Shown: positions 25,572 through 34,852, counted from the first letter of the stretch. The stretch: DNA of 64,000 bases from Acidovorax sp. 69 (GCF_002797445.1 NZ_PGEP01000001.1:1549001-1613000); one strand, 5' to 3'. Notes: generated from the sequence alone by a model not told the origin. Made by a program: numbers and translations.

Positions 25572-28025
25572 ATGTTCCCACAAGACCCGTTTTCGGGTGC
25601 ACCAGACGCCCTGGTGCCCCCACACTCCGGTGCGCCCTTGGCCGCATCGCCCCTTCTGGCCCATCTGAACGACGAGCAACTGGCTGCCGTCACCCTGCCT
25701 GCGGGCCACGCGCTCATCTTGGCGGGGGCCGGATCTGGCAAGACGCGGGTGCTCACCACCCGCATCGCCTGGCTGCTGCAAAACGGCTACGCCACGCCCG
25801 GCGGCATCCTGGCAGTCACCTTTACCAACAAGGCCGCCAAGGAAATGGTGGCCCGCCTGTCGGCCATGCTGCCGGTGAACGTGCGCGGCATGTGGATTGG
25901 CACCTTCCACGGCCTGTGCAACCGGCTCTTGCGCGCGCACCACAAGGCGGCTGGGCTGTCGCAGTCGTTCCAGATTCTGGACACGCAAGACCAGCTCTCG
26001 GCCATCAAGCGCCTGTGCAAGCAGCACAACGTGGACGATGAGCGCTTTCCGCCCAAGCAGCTTTCATATTTCATCGCCAACTGCAAGGAAGAGGGCCTGC
26101 GCCCCGGCGATGTGGAGACGCACGACAGCGACGCGCGCAAGAAGGTCGAGATCTACCAGCTCTACGAAGAACAATGCCAGCGCGAAGGCGTGGTGGACTT
26201 TGGCGAGCTGATGCTGCGCAGCTACGAGCTGCTGCGCGACAACGACCCCATCCGCGAACACTACCAGCGCCGTTTTGCGCACATTCTGGTCGATGAGTTC
26301 CAGGACACCAACAAGCTGCAGTACGCCTGGCTCAAGCAGCTGGCCGGCAACGAGGTGGATGGGCGTTTTGAAGCGCGCGGCAGCGTGATTGCCGTGGGCG
26401 ACGACGACCAGAGCATCTACGCCTTTCGCGGTGCGCGCGTGGGCAACATGACCGACTTTGTGCGCGAGTTCGATGTGCAGCGCCAGATCAAGCTGGAGCA
26501 AAACTACCGCAGCTACAGCAACATCCTCGACTCGGCCAACGCCCTCATCAGCCACAACAGCCGCCGCCTGGGCAAGAACCTGCGCACCACGCAGGGCGCG
26601 GGCGAGCCGGTGCGCGTGTACGAGGCCAGCTCGGACCTGGCCGAAGCGCAGTGGATGGTCGACGAGATCAAGCAGCTGGTGAAGAGCGACGGTTTCGACC
26701 GCAAGGAAATCGCCGTGCTCTACCGCAGCAATGCGCAAAGCCGGGTGATCGAATCAGCGCTGTTCAATGCCAGCGTGCCCTACCGCGTGTACGGCGGCCT
26801 GCGGTTCTTTGAACGCGCTGAAATCAAGCACGCGCTGGCCTACCTGCGTTTGCTGGAGAACCCACACGACGACACCAGCTTCACCCGCGTGGTCAATTTT
26901 CCGCCGCGCGGCATCGGCGCGCGCAGCATCGAGGTGCTGCAAGACGCGGCCCGCGCTGCTGGTTGCTCGCTGCACGACGCCGTGAGCGCCGTGCCCGGCA
27001 AGGCCGGGTCCAATCTGGGCGCGTTTGTCGCCATGGTCGATGTGCTGCGCGAGCAGACCCAAGGGCTGAACCTGCGCGGCATCATCGAGCAGATGCTCGA
27101 ATCCACGGGTCTGGTGGAGCACTTTCGCACCGAAAAGGAAGGTGCTGACCGCATCGAGAACTTGCAGGAACTGGTCAACGCTGCCGAGAGTTTTGTCACG
27201 CAAGAAGGCTTTGGCCGCGACGCGGTGGCTTTGCCGCTGGACGAGCACGGCACGCCACTCGCACAAAGTGCCGTCAGCCAAGGCCTGGACCCCGACGCGC
27301 CCGTGCTGGACGAGCCGCTGAAACCAACGATCCCCGGCATCGTGGACATCGACACCGGCGAAACCCTCTCGCCCCTGGCCGCCTTCCTCACCCACGCCGC
27401 GCTGGAGGCGGGTGACAACCAGGCCCAGGCTGGGCAAGACGCCGTGCAACTGATGACTGTGCACGCGAGCAAGGGCCTGGAGTTCGACGCCGTGTTCATC
27501 GGTGGCATGGAAGAGGGCCTGGTGCCACACGAGAACTCCGCCAACGAACGCGATGGCCTGGAGGAAGAGCGCCGCCTGATGTATGTGGCCATCACCCGTG
27601 CCCGCAAACGCCTGTACCTGAGCCATTCGCAAACGCGCATGCTGCACGGCCAGACGCGCTACAACATCAAGAGCCGCTTCTTCGACGAACTGCCCGAGGC
27701 CGCGCTCAAGTGGATCACGCCCAAGCAGCAAGGATTTGGCTCGTACGCTCCTAATTCAGGAGCTGGTGGCGCTTATGGATCAAGCGCTAGAGGCCAATTT
27801 GGCTTCAAATCCGAGACCTTTGCCAGTCCCCCCGTGCCCGTCCAGAAAACCGCGCCATCGCATGGCCTGCGCGCCGGCATCAACGTGTTCCACACCAAGT
27901 TCGGTGAAGGCAAAGTGCTGGCCATCGAAGGCACGGGCGACGACGCGCGTGCGCAGGTCAACTTCCCGCGCCACGGCACCAAGTGGCTCGCACTGAGTGT
28001 GGCGAAGCTCACGGTGGTGGAGTGA
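25572..28025 (+). CDS. UvrD/Rep-family ATP-dependent 3'-5' DNA helicase
   Basis: An 817-residue superfamily 1A helicase for repair and replication restart. Motifs in order: Q-like LNDEQLAAV (~34), Walker A GAGSGKTR, TFTNKAAKEM (Ia), WIGTFHGLC, motif II VDEFQDTN, GDDDQSIYAFRGA (III), QNYRS (IV), TVHASKGLEFD (V) and YVAITRARKRL (VI), then a C-terminal tudor-like segment (FGEGKVLAIEG). ATG 25572 directly precedes the conserved part; the frame extends upstream only over the divergent gene. An in-frame repeat (27747-27810) codes a Gly/Ser-rich piece, APNSGAGGAYGSSARG, in the linker before the C-terminal domain. UvrD and Rep cannot be told apart with certainty. Confidence 0.93.
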   Translation: MFPQDPFSGAPDALVPPHSGAPLAASPLLAHLNDEQLAAVTLPAGHALILAGAGSGKTRVLTTRIAWLLQNGYATPGGILAVTFTNKAAKEMVARLSAMLPVNVRGMWIGTFHGLCNRLLRAHHKAAGLSQSFQILDTQDQLSAIKRLCKQHNVDDERFPPKQLSYFIANCKEEGLRPGDVETHDSDARKKVEIYQLYEEQCQREGVVDFGELMLRSYELLRDNDPIREHYQRRFAHILVDEFQDTNKLQYAWLKQLAGNEVDGRFEARGSVIAVGDDDQSIYAFRGARVGNMTDFVREFDVQRQIKLEQNYRSYSNILDSANALISHNSRRLGKNLRTTQGAGEPVRVYEASSDLAEAQWMVDEIKQLVKSDGFDRKEIAVLYRSNAQSRVIESALFNASVPYRVYGGLRFFERAEIKHALAYLRLLENPHDDTSFTRVVNFPPRGIGARSIEVLQDAARAAGCSLHDAVSAVPGKAGSNLGAFVAMVDVLREQTQGLNLRGIIEQMLESTGLVEHFRTEKEGADRIENLQELVNAAESFVTQEGFGRDAVALPLDEHGTPLAQSAVSQGLDPDAPVLDEPLKPTIPGIVDIDTGETLSPLAAFLTHAALEAGDNQAQAGQDAVQLMTVHASKGLEFDAVFIGGMEEGLVPHENSANERDGLEEERRLMYVAITRARKRLYLSHSQTRMLHGQTRYNIKSRFFDELPEAALKWITPKQQGFGSYAPNSGAGGAYGSSARGQFGFKSETFASPPVPVQKTAPSHGLRAGINVFHTKFGEGKVLAIEGTGDDARAQVNFPRHGTKWLALSVAKLTVVE
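27747..27810. repeat. Dispersed two-hairpin repeat inside the helicase coding region
   Basis: GCTCCTAATTCAGGAGC gives the first stem (GCTCC/GGAGC), and GCGCTTATGGATCAAGCGC the second, followed by TAGAGGCC as in the intergenic copies. It is translated without disturbing the frame. Confidence 0.75.
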
Positions 28026-28055
28026 GAGCAGCCGTCGCCCAGACTGAGGCCCTCT

Positions 28056-29186
28056 ATGCCCGATAACAGCGATTCCTCCAAAGAATCCCGGCGCCCGCGC
28101 GGCGCTACGCACGGCGCGTCGGCACGCCATCTTGTCAGCCCTGCGCAGTGGGCAGAGAGCGTGGCCATCGGCGCACCGCCCTCGCTGCGCATCTTCGCCA
28201 TAGCGGGGGTTCAGGCCGCGCTGGCCGTGCTGCTGGCCATGGTGGCCACGCATTTTTCGCCCTGGCCCCCGCTGGTGGGATATGCGTCGCTCGGCGCGCT
28301 GGCAGCCTTGTTCGGGCGTTTTGCCACGGTAGAGCGGCGCATGCGTATGGTGGTGATCTGCGCGCTGCTGCTGGCGCTGGGGGTGCTGCTGCCGTCGCTG
28401 GCATCGTGGGCTGGCGCGTTGCCGTGGATGATGGTGCTGGTGCTGGCCCTGGTGGCTGGCGCATCCACCGTCGCCGTGTCGTGGTGGGGGCTGGGCGGGC
28501 CTGGGGCGGTGATCATCGTGTTTGCGGCCGGGGCGGCCTATCACCCCGTGGGCAGCGGCGCCGAGGTGCTGGCGCGAGTGCTGGCTACATTGGCTGGGGG
28601 TGTGGTGGCGGTGTTGACCTGCCTGGCGACCGACCGCTGGCGGGCCGCAGAACTCAAAACCCTGCGCTTGCCACCCGTGCATGTGCCCCCTTGGTCGCAC
28701 CAGTGGATTGCCGCAGCGCGCATCACCGCCTGCGCTGCACTGGCCGCGTGGATGGCCTTCATGCTCGGCTGGCATTACCCGGCATGGGCGGCGATTGGCG
28801 CGGTGTCGGTCCTGCAGGGTGGGCACCTGCACGTCACCATGAGCCGCGCGCTGCAGCGCATGGCGGGCACCATCGTGGGCTCCGTCATCGTCTGGGCCAT
28901 GCTGGCGCAGCAGCCCTCGTTCTGGACGGTGGTGGCTGCGATCGTGGTGTTTCAGTTTTTGACCGAGGTGGTGATTGGCTACAACTACGCGCTCGGCCAG
29001 ATCACCGTGACGCCCATGGCGCTGCTCATGACCTACCTGGCATCGCCCACCGCGGGCGCGAGCATGCCGGTCGAGCGGGTGCTGGACACCATGCTGGGCG
29101 CGGTGCTGGGCATCGTGTTTGCCGTGGTCTTCTCCAGCCTGGACGACCGCATGCACCTGCATGAGCACCGCAGCAAGGCGCGCTGA
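28056..29186 (+). CDS. FUSC-family (aromatic acid exporter-like) membrane protein
   Basis: A 376-residue integral membrane protein with about ten hydrophobic segments arranged as two halves of a FUSC/YccS-AaeB-like module; the repeated signature is visible as WPPLVGYASLGALAALFGR and WAAIGAVSVLQGGHLHVT. Members export fusaric or hydroxybenzoic acids; most, including this one, have no known substrate. It lacks the large cytoplasmic domains of AaeB, being only the membrane unit. It starts 30 bp after the helicase gene and may share its transcript; a repeat and a terminator follow. Confidence 0.8.
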   Translation: MPDNSDSSKESRRPRGATHGASARHLVSPAQWAESVAIGAPPSLRIFAIAGVQAALAVLLAMVATHFSPWPPLVGYASLGALAALFGRFATVERRMRMVVICALLLALGVLLPSLASWAGALPWMMVLVLALVAGASTVAVSWWGLGGPGAVIIVFAAGAAYHPVGSGAEVLARVLATLAGGVVAVLTCLATDRWRAAELKTLRLPPVHVPPWSHQWIAAARITACAALAAWMAFMLGWHYPAWAAIGAVSVLQGGHLHVTMSRALQRMAGTIVGSVIVWAMLAQQPSFWTVVAAIVVFQFLTEVVIGYNYALGQITVTPMALLMTYLASPTAGASMPVERVLDTMLGAVLGIVFAVVFSSLDDRMHLHEHRSKAR

Positions 29187-29199
29187 GGTCGGTTTGCAT

Positions 29200-29258
29200 T
29201 TTTGATGCTACTAAATTTATAGCTGATGGTGCTTGAATTGATTGCGCTAGTGGCATAT
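29200..29258. repeat. Dispersed two-hairpin repeat, 3' of the FUSC gene
   Basis: It opens TTTTGATGCTACTAAATT and continues with TATAGCTGATGGTGC and a TTGCGCTAG end. It starts 14 bp past the FUSC stop. The GCGCTT arm is degenerate. Confidence 0.65.
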
Positions 29259-29330
29259 CCCCCCTTGGTTCAGAAGCAATGGATCCAGCCTTTTACGGAT
29301 GGGTGCATTCGCGTCTGGCGCAGTCGCCAT

Positions 29331-29362
29331 AAAAAAAGGCGGGGCATCAGCCCCGCCTTTTT
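29331..29362. terminator. Bidirectional terminator between FUSC gene and phoX
   Basis: AAAGGCGGGGC and GCCCCGCCTTT pair perfectly around ATCA, with A7 on the left and T5 on the right, so it can end transcripts from both converging genes. Confidence 0.92.
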
Positions 29363-29404
29363 GCATGGAAGGCATGCCGTGCATGCCCGCCATTTGCCCG
29401 TGGA

Positions 29405-31351
29405 TCAGCCCAGCTTCATCTGTGTCGGCGTACCCGTGAGGTACCCCACGGCCGCACCCGACTTGTTCTTGTAGTTGGCCTTGACCAGCGGGTCGAGGGT
29501 GTCCTTGACCACGCTGTGGATGGCGCCCCAGTCACCGGCGTGCTGGAAGTTGCTCATGATGTAGGTCCAGCCGTTGATCTCGTCCACGGCGTGCAGGCCT
29601 GTGGATTCGCCGCCGGCAGGGATCGACATCACGCGCGACAGCTGCTTGGTGTCCACGTTGTAGGCCCACAGGAAGTTGTTCACGTGCTGGCCGCTGTCCT
29701 CGCCGATGAACAGGGTGCGCATCTTTTCGGAGAACTTGAGGTTGTCCGGGTTGGCGATGGTGTTGGGGTTGGCGGTGTTGCCCAGGGCGTCGGCGGTGAT
29801 GTCTTCACCGGCCAGCAATGCCTTGGTGTCCACGGGCATCCATTCGCTGTTGATGGCTGCACCTGCGGTGTCCTTCTGGCCACCCTTGAGGTTCAGTGCC
29901 ATCACGGCGCCGGCCACCAGTTGCTTGGGCACCGAGATGCCGTTGCCGGGTACGTTGGCAGCATTGCCCGCCACCATGGACGACTGGATGTTCTGCAGGG
30001 CAGAGTAAGCCACCTTGTCCTTGATGTTGACGGTGGTGCCTTCCATCTTGGTGAAGCCCAGGCTGGCGCCCATGAAAGCGGCGTAGCGATGGGTTTCCAG
30101 GAACGCGGCGGCCTTCTCCATGCCGGCGTTGATCTTGATCCACTCGGTTTTGCCGTTGGCGACGATCTTGGTGTACGAGGCATCGCTGGGGTCTTTGCTC
30201 ACCACCGTCATGATGTCGGTGGGCTTGAGCGTGTTCGCCAGGTTCTCGATCTCGGCGCTGGTTGCAGAACCGAGCTTGATCCAGGTCAACGCGGCGGCCG
30301 TGGTGGCCTTGGGGTCGATAGAGAAGCCGCTACCCACCTTGGCTGCGTACAGCGTGCCCGACGACAGGTCTTTTTCCTTGTCTGCCACGAACACGAAGTA
30401 GGCGCTGTTGGTGGCGTCGTCGCCCATCAGCGCGGTGCGGTTGTCGGGCATGACCTGCACCAGTTCGTGCGAGATGCGGCCCATGCAGTAGTGCTTCTTG
30501 ATGCTGCCCGTGCCGTCGGCGTTCACCGTCACTTCCGGCATGTGGCCGTAGTGGTACGGGTTGGCTTTGGCGGCGTCGCCATACAGGTTCTTGCTGTAGG
30601 CCTGGAACATGGTGTTGCTGGCGATGCTGAAGGCATCGGGCTCGTACTCCTCGCTCGACAGGTGCGTGCCCCAGGGCGACAGGCTGGCGCCGCAGGTGAT
30701 CCACAGGCCATGCACCTTGGAGGTGTCCACGTTGTGGTAATTCACCAGGCTCAGCTTGCCGGTGGTCTGGTCCTGGTCAAGGGTCAGCACGGCGATGGGT
30801 GAAGGCAGCTTGCCGTACATGTCGCTCTTGCCGTCTTGCGCCCAGGTGGTGTATTCAAACTGCACCACGGCAAACACGGCCTTGCCCTTGAGGCCGGTGA
30901 CCGTTGGGTTGGCGACCGTCAAGAGCGAAGTGCCGTCGGGTGCATCGGAGTAGAAATGACGCTCTTTGCCCACCACGGTGCTGTCGATGATGGGCTTGTT
31001 GTTGATGTCGTAGTACCCACCCGACAGGATGGTGCCGCCCTTGCCGTCGGAGACCATGTCACCCGTCACGAAGAAGGGTTGGTAGGCCAGCTGGAACGAC
31101 CGCACGGAGTCATCGCTGAGCTTGATGTTCAGCGTGGAGCCCACCGTGGTGGTGGCCATGGCAGCCGCAGATGCGAGCGTTGGTGCGGCCATCGAGGTGA
31201 AGCTGGCCGAGACAAAGCTGGGTGCGGAGTCGCCGCCGCCGCCGCAGGCAGACAGCAAGGCTGCCGACGCGCTGGCGCTGAGTGGAAGCATGGGAACGCC
31301 CGCCAGCAGTTGCAGGGCTTTGCGGCGGGTGGGCATCGTCGGTTGGGTCAT
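29405..31351 (-). CDS. phoX: PhoX-family alkaline phosphatase, Tat-exported lipoprotein
   Basis: A 648-residue extracytoplasmic phosphomonoesterase of the PhoX (DUF839) family, which uses Fe3+/Ca2+ and lets cells take phosphate from organic esters. The N-terminus PTRRKALQLLAG is a twin-arginine motif followed by a hydrophobic run and LLSACGGGG, a lipobox, so it is probably anchored as a lipoprotein. Family marks include CGASLSPWGTHLSSEEYEPD (metal-ligand region), CMGRISHE, YFVFVADK and LFIGEDSGQHVNNFLWAY. ATG at 31351 is chosen because it begins the Tat signal; the frame stays open far upstream through a repetitive region. A PHO box precedes it, so it should be induced by PhoB when phosphate is short. 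Confidence 0.93.
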   Translation of the reverse strand: MTQPTMPTRRKALQLLAGVPMLPLSASASAALLSACGGGGDSAPSFVSASFTSMAAPTLASAAAMATTTVGSTLNIKLSDDSVRSFQLAYQPFFVTGDMVSDGKGGTILSGGYYDINNKPIIDSTVVGKERHFYSDAPDGTSLLTVANPTVTGLKGKAVFAVVQFEYTTWAQDGKSDMYGKLPSPIAVLTLDQDQTTGKLSLVNYHNVDTSKVHGLWITCGASLSPWGTHLSSEEYEPDAFSIASNTMFQAYSKNLYGDAAKANPYHYGHMPEVTVNADGTGSIKKHYCMGRISHELVQVMPDNRTALMGDDATNSAYFVFVADKEKDLSSGTLYAAKVGSGFSIDPKATTAAALTWIKLGSATSAEIENLANTLKPTDIMTVVSKDPSDASYTKIVANGKTEWIKINAGMEKAAAFLETHRYAAFMGASLGFTKMEGTTVNIKDKVAYSALQNIQSSMVAGNAANVPGNGISVPKQLVAGAVMALNLKGGQKDTAGAAINSEWMPVDTKALLAGEDITADALGNTANPNTIANPDNLKFSEKMRTLFIGEDSGQHVNNFLWAYNVDTKQLSRVMSIPAGGESTGLHAVDEINGWTYIMSNFQHAGDWGAIHSVVKDTLDPLVKANYKNKSGAAVGYLTGTPTQMKLG

Positions 31352-31460
31352 TTTTGGGGTGTTTCCAAGTAGGTATGCGGACGTTCGTGGCCATGCCGCG
31401 CCCTGGCCCCATGCCCCTGTGTGACGGGATGAGGGTGGGTGGCATGGATTCCAGCGGCCG

Positions 31461-31505
31461 ATGCTAGGAATTCCCCGTGACAGTGGTTTGACGGTTGTGT
31501 GACGG
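31461..31505 (-). promoter_or_regulatory. PHO box and -10 of phoX
   Basis: On the minus strand, heptamers CCGTCAC, CCGTCAA and CTGTCAC start at 31505, 31494 and 31483, i.e. at exact 11-bp intervals with 4-bp A/C-rich spacers, matching the PhoB box pattern of CTGTCAT direct repeats. TAGCAT (31466-31461), a plausible -10, follows the last unit after 10 bp, the usual distance in PhoB promoters, where the box replaces the -35. The transcript would have a leader of about 100 nt. Confidence 0.75.
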
Positions 31506-31571
31506 TTTGACGCGGGCGCAGGCACCGAGGGGCTGGGTCGGCGGGCGCTGTGCAAGGTCGGGCGTGCTGAT

Positions 31572-31655
31572 GGGCGGGCGCCGTGGAGGTCGCCGGCAGG
31601 CCGGGATGGTGGTGGGCGGGCGCCGTGGAGGTCGCCGGCAGGCCGGGATGGTGGT
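31572..31655. repeat. 42-bp tandem repeat, two copies
   Basis: Two directly adjacent, identical 42-bp units, each beginning GGGCGGGCGCCGTGG, upstream of phoX. The length is a multiple of three, so it keeps a frame open on the minus strand, but that frame has no family likeness. The rest of 31506-31688 shows no other feature. Confidence 0.85.
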
Positions 31656-31688
31656 GGGCCTGGTCCGTCTTTGCCCGCCAGAAACTGC

Positions 31689-32450
31689 TCAGTCGCGGGA
31701 GCCCGGTGGGCCGGATGAATAGCTGGGTGAGGCCCCGCCGCTGCCATCCTTGCTGCCTTTGCGCCCGGTGATTTGCCAAGCCGTGCGCTGGTTCACGAGG
31801 CCCGCCAGAAATTCCAGCTCTTCGTCGGTGTGGTTGATGGCGCCTGCCGGTGTCAGCAGGCGGCCATTGCGCGGCGTGGGTTCGGCCCAGAACGACTGGT
31901 GGTAGGACGACTGGCTGACCACGCTTTCGCTGCCAGATGTCAGGTCCACCGTGCCATAGCAGTTGCACAGGTAGCCGCGCTGGCCCTGATCGGCAAACAC
32001 CTCGGCATACACCCCCGTGCCACGGATGCCTGCGGTGGCAGTGGGCAGGATGATCTGGCGGTCGGTGCCGCGCCCCCACACGCTGGCCACCGCACCGCTG
32101 AGCACGCGCAGCACCTTGACGGCGGTGGGGGTGTCGCTCTCCAGCGCCACGCGCGAGTTTTGTCGCACCATGAAGGCGCTGTCTCCGATGCTGAAAACAG
32201 CGGTCGAACCGGGGCCGGTCTCTATGCGGTCGCTCGCGACGACGGTGTGCTGGTTGGTCAGGGGCTCACCGTTGCGCAGCACATCACCGCGCAACTCCAC
32301 GATGTTGCTGCGCGCTTGGGCATGGGCTGCGGCCCATCCGCCGGACGCCATCCACAGCGCTGCGGCCTGCATGAGGCTGCGCCGCCGGAACCAGGCCAGT
32401 TCGTCCTCAGAGCGGCCCAGGAGTTGATGCGGGTGGTGGTGGCTCGTCAT
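31689..32450 (-). CDS. FecR-domain protein with twin-arginine signal
   Basis: About 253 residues. WFRRRSLMQAAALWMASG is a twin-arginine signal; the following ~110 residues match a FecR domain (VASDRIETGPGSTAVFSIGD, then GAVASVWGRGTDRQIILPTATAGIRGTG in two parts). Later come paired cysteines in LCNCYG. FecR domains often pass signals to ECF sigma factors, but no sigma factor or TonB receptor gene is nearby, and this is the exported form, so the role is open. The C-terminus is Gly/Ser-rich. ATG 32450 with GAGG 7 nt before it is preferred; ATG 32495 is possible. It overlaps the preceding membrane-protein gene by 44 bp. Confidence 0.78.
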   Translation of the reverse strand: MTSHHHPHQLLGRSEDELAWFRRRSLMQAAALWMASGGWAAAHAQARSNIVELRGDVLRNGEPLTNQHTVVASDRIETGPGSTAVFSIGDSAFMVRQNSRVALESDTPTAVKVLRVLSGAVASVWGRGTDRQIILPTATAGIRGTGVYAEVFADQGQRGYLCNCYGTVDLTSGSESVVSQSSYHQSFWAEPTPRNGRLLTPAGAINHTDEELEFLAGLVNQRTAWQITGRKGSKDGSGGASPSYSSGPPGSRD

Positions 32451-33249
32451 GGGGCGCCTCGGGCACGGTTGTGGAAGGAGGTTCGAAGCAATCACGGAAG
32501 GTGAACACCACCGACGTGAAGAACATGGCAGCCATCATCATGGCGGCTCCCACCATGATGCCACCGGCCGCCGATCCGGCAAGCCCTGCCACCGCAAGCA
32601 GCGCCGAGACCAGGCTGACCACCAGACCCCCCAGCAGGAAAACGCCCAACCAGCCGAGCCCATAGACCACGAAGGCGCCAAAGTTGCGCACGCAGGCCAC
32701 GATGCTGAAGAACAGCGCTTTGACCGGCGGCACGCCGTGCCAGTGCACCAGCCCCGGTGCATGCCAGAACAGCAGCGACAGCGGCAGGTACAACATCATG
32801 GACAGCCACATGGCGCTCTGGAAGGCTGGGTCTTCGGCCACCTCCTTGGTCAGCGGGGCACCACCCAGGTACACCTGGGCAAACTGCCCGCCGTCCAGCA
32901 GGGCCGAAAGGCCCATGATGGCCAGGAACCCCCCAGCGTACAGCGCGCCCAGCACCAGCATGTCGCGCAGGCGCTGCTGGCCGGTGCGAAACGCCACCAG
33001 CAACAGGGCAGGGGTCGGAAACTTTCCCAACGAGGCCTGCGCTGAGGCCACCATCATCGCCAGAGTGGCCGACGGCAGCAGAGCCAAGGCAATCGCAGGG
33101 CCCACCAGGGGAATCATGGTGGCCAGCGACATGGAGGCCATGGTCATGAAGAACAGCGCTGCCAGCGCCATGGGCTGCCGCCAGAACGCCCGGATGCCGA
33201 GCTTGACCCAGGCCATGCCAGTGCGGGCGGGGACGATGTGGAGTTTCAT
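32407..33249 (-). CDS. BPSS1780-type integral membrane protein
   Basis: A 280-residue protein with six to seven hydrophobic segments that opens MKLHIVPARTGMAWVKLGIR, the N-terminus typical of this Burkholderiales family of unknown function. The C-terminal tail is acidic/Pro-rich (PEAPHDEPPPPAS). The ATG at 33249 is chosen on that N-terminus; frames reading further upstream lack it. It overlaps the FecR-domain gene by 44 bp, so the two are probably cotranscribed and coupled. 33250-33437 shows nothing else. Confidence 0.78.
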   Translation of the reverse strand: MKLHIVPARTGMAWVKLGIRAFWRQPMALAALFFMTMASMSLATMIPLVGPAIALALLPSATLAMMVASAQASLGKFPTPALLLVAFRTGQQRLRDMLVLGALYAGGFLAIMGLSALLDGGQFAQVYLGGAPLTKEVAEDPAFQSAMWLSMMLYLPLSLLFWHAPGLVHWHGVPPVKALFFSIVACVRNFGAFVVYGLGWLGVFLLGGLVVSLVSALLAVAGLAGSAAGGIMVGAAMMMAAMFFTSVVFTFRDCFEPPSTTVPEAPHDEPPPPASTPGPL

Positions 33250-33437
33250 GAATGCGTTGGAGAGGAAAAGAAGGCCTGCACCTGCGCAGGGCCCCATGTT
33301 GGCCACAGAAAGGCCAGGCCCGGTGGTGGCGCCAAGGCATCGAATTTACCGCAGTGCCTCAATCCGGCCACCACGCAGGGCGTAAACAGGCCTAGGGGAG
33401 GGGGCTTTGGTGCGGCGACTCCTCCACGGCCCAGCGG

Positions 33438-34391
33438 TCAGCGTGGGTGCACGGGACGCGCAATCCGGCCCCGCAGCACGCGCTCAAAATGTGTGGGGTC
33501 GTGGGGCGTGAGCATGGAGGCTTCACGGGGCAGGTAGAAGTCCCACAGGCGCGATATCCAAAAGCGCAGCGCACCGGCGCGCAGCATGGCGGGCAGCAGT
33601 TCACGTTCAGCCGCCGTGAGCGGGCGCACGGCCTGGTAGGCGTCGAGCATGCGGCTGGCGCGCTTGGCATCGTGGACGCCGGTGGCAAGGTCGATGCACC
33701 AGTCGTTCAGGCACACGGCCAGGTCGAAGAGAAACGTGTCCACGCCCGCAAAGTAGAAGTCGAAAAACCCCGTGAGTTCTTCGCCATCAAACATCACGTT
33801 GTCGCGGAACAGGTCGGCATGCACCGGGCCCCTGGGCAAGGCAGCATAGGCCGAGCTGGCGGACACGTGGTTCTGGTAGGCCAGCTCCGAGCGCAGCAGA
33901 GCGGCCTGCGCCTCGCCAATGTGTGGCAACACCACGGGCACGGTTTCGTTCCACCAGGGCAGTCCGCGCAGGTTGGGCTGGTGCCTGTCAAAGTCGCGTC
34001 CCGCCAGATGCATGCGTGCCAGCATGGTGCCCACGGCCGCACAGTGCGCGCCCTGTGGCGCTAGCTGGCTCTTGCCATGCAGCTTGTTCACCACGGCAGC
34101 GGGCTTGCCACATACGGAGTGCAGGATGTCGCCGTTTTTGTCGGCACGGGGGTCTGGCACAGGCACACCGGCATGCGCCAGGTGTTTCATCAGGTACAGA
34201 TAGAAAGGCAACTGCTCGGCGGTGAGCCGCTCGAACAGCGTGAGCACGAAAGCGCCCTGGTCGCTGGTGAGAAAGTAGTTGGTGTTCTCGATACCGCCCT
34301 CGATGCCACGCAGCTCCACCAGCTCACCCAGTTGTAAACGGCACAGCAGATCGCGCGCCTCGGTATTGGAGACTTCGGTAAAAACAGCCAT
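33438..34391 (-). CDS. thrB: Homoserine kinase (APH-fold type)
   Basis: A 317-residue kinase that phosphorylates homoserine in threonine synthesis. It belongs to the aminoglycoside-phosphotransferase fold, not the GHMP kinases: [13 protein letters not shown] is the nucleotide loop, [28 protein letters not shown] carries the Brenner catalytic HxDxxxxN and the later metal-binding Asp. [19 protein letters not shown] near the C-terminus is shared by proteobacterial ThrB. In many beta-proteobacteria thrB lies just before the BPSS1780-type gene, as here. It is transcribed away from polA. Confidence 0.93.
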   Translation of the reverse strand: MAVFTEVSNTEARDLLCRLQLGELVELRGIEGGIENTNYFLTSDQGAFVLTLFERLTAEQLPFYLYLMKHLAHAGVPVPDPRADKNGDILHSVCGKPAAVVNKLHGKSQLAPQGAHCAAVGTMLARMHLAGRDFDRHQPNLRGLPWWNETVPVVLPHIGEAQAALLRSELAYQNHVSASSAYAALPRGPVHADLFRDNVMFDGEELTGFFDFYFAGVDTFLFDLAVCLNDWCIDLATGVHDAKRASRMLDAYQAVRPLTAAERELLPAMLRAGALRFWISRLWDFYLPREASMLTPHDPTHFERVLRGRIARPVHPR

Positions 34392-34492
34392 CGCTCAGAA
34401 GGTATCGAAAAAGTGAGGGAGGAATTGGCGGGTGCGAAAGGAAGACGCGGCAGTGCTGCGTGCAGCGGCAGGTGCGCTGCAGCCCCCTGGGC

Positions 34493-34852
34493 TCAGAACT
34501 TCAGCACGTTCCAGACGCGGGGCGCAGTGGTGGTTTCTGCGCCACTGTTGCTGCCCGCACGGCTGCGGGCGCCATCGGGTGACTGCACTTCGTACCCCGG
34601 CAGGTTGCCCGCCTTGGGCTGCACCGAAATCGTCTGCGTCTGACCGCCGACGCGAAGTTCATCCACCCGGCTGCCTGCATCTTCCACCTGGATGCGCTCG
34701 GTGCGCTGGTTGGCGCGGCCCGATGGCTGCTCTTGATTTTGCAGCACCTCGCGCTTGTCTGTAGCGCCCTGGGGGGCGGTTTGACTTGAATTTTGGGCAA
34801 AGACGGTGCCGGAGGCCATGCCCAGCAGAAAAAGAAGGTGAACAGCGCGCAT
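34493..34852 (-). CDS. Small secreted protein, unknown function
   Basis: A 119-residue protein with a signal peptide (LLFLLGMASGTVFA, cleavage near residue 19), then a Gln/Arg-rich stretch and a core around RIQVEDAGSRVDELRVGG that looks conserved in type. I do not recognise the family. Divergent from polA with 53 bp between starts. A TACAAT box 6 nt before the ATG suggests leaderless transcription. Confidence 0.62.
   Translation of the reverse strand: MRAVHLLFLLGMASGTVFAQNSSQTAPQGATDKREVLQNQEQPSGRANQRTERIQVEDAGSRVDELRVGGQTQTISVQPKAGNLPGYEVQSPDGARSRAGSNSGAETTTAPRVWNVLKF

Noticed and set aside
31352..31747. Upstream extension of the phoX frame through the 42-bp repeats
   Set aside because: It would place sequence before the Tat signal and run through the PHO box; kept open only by GC bias.
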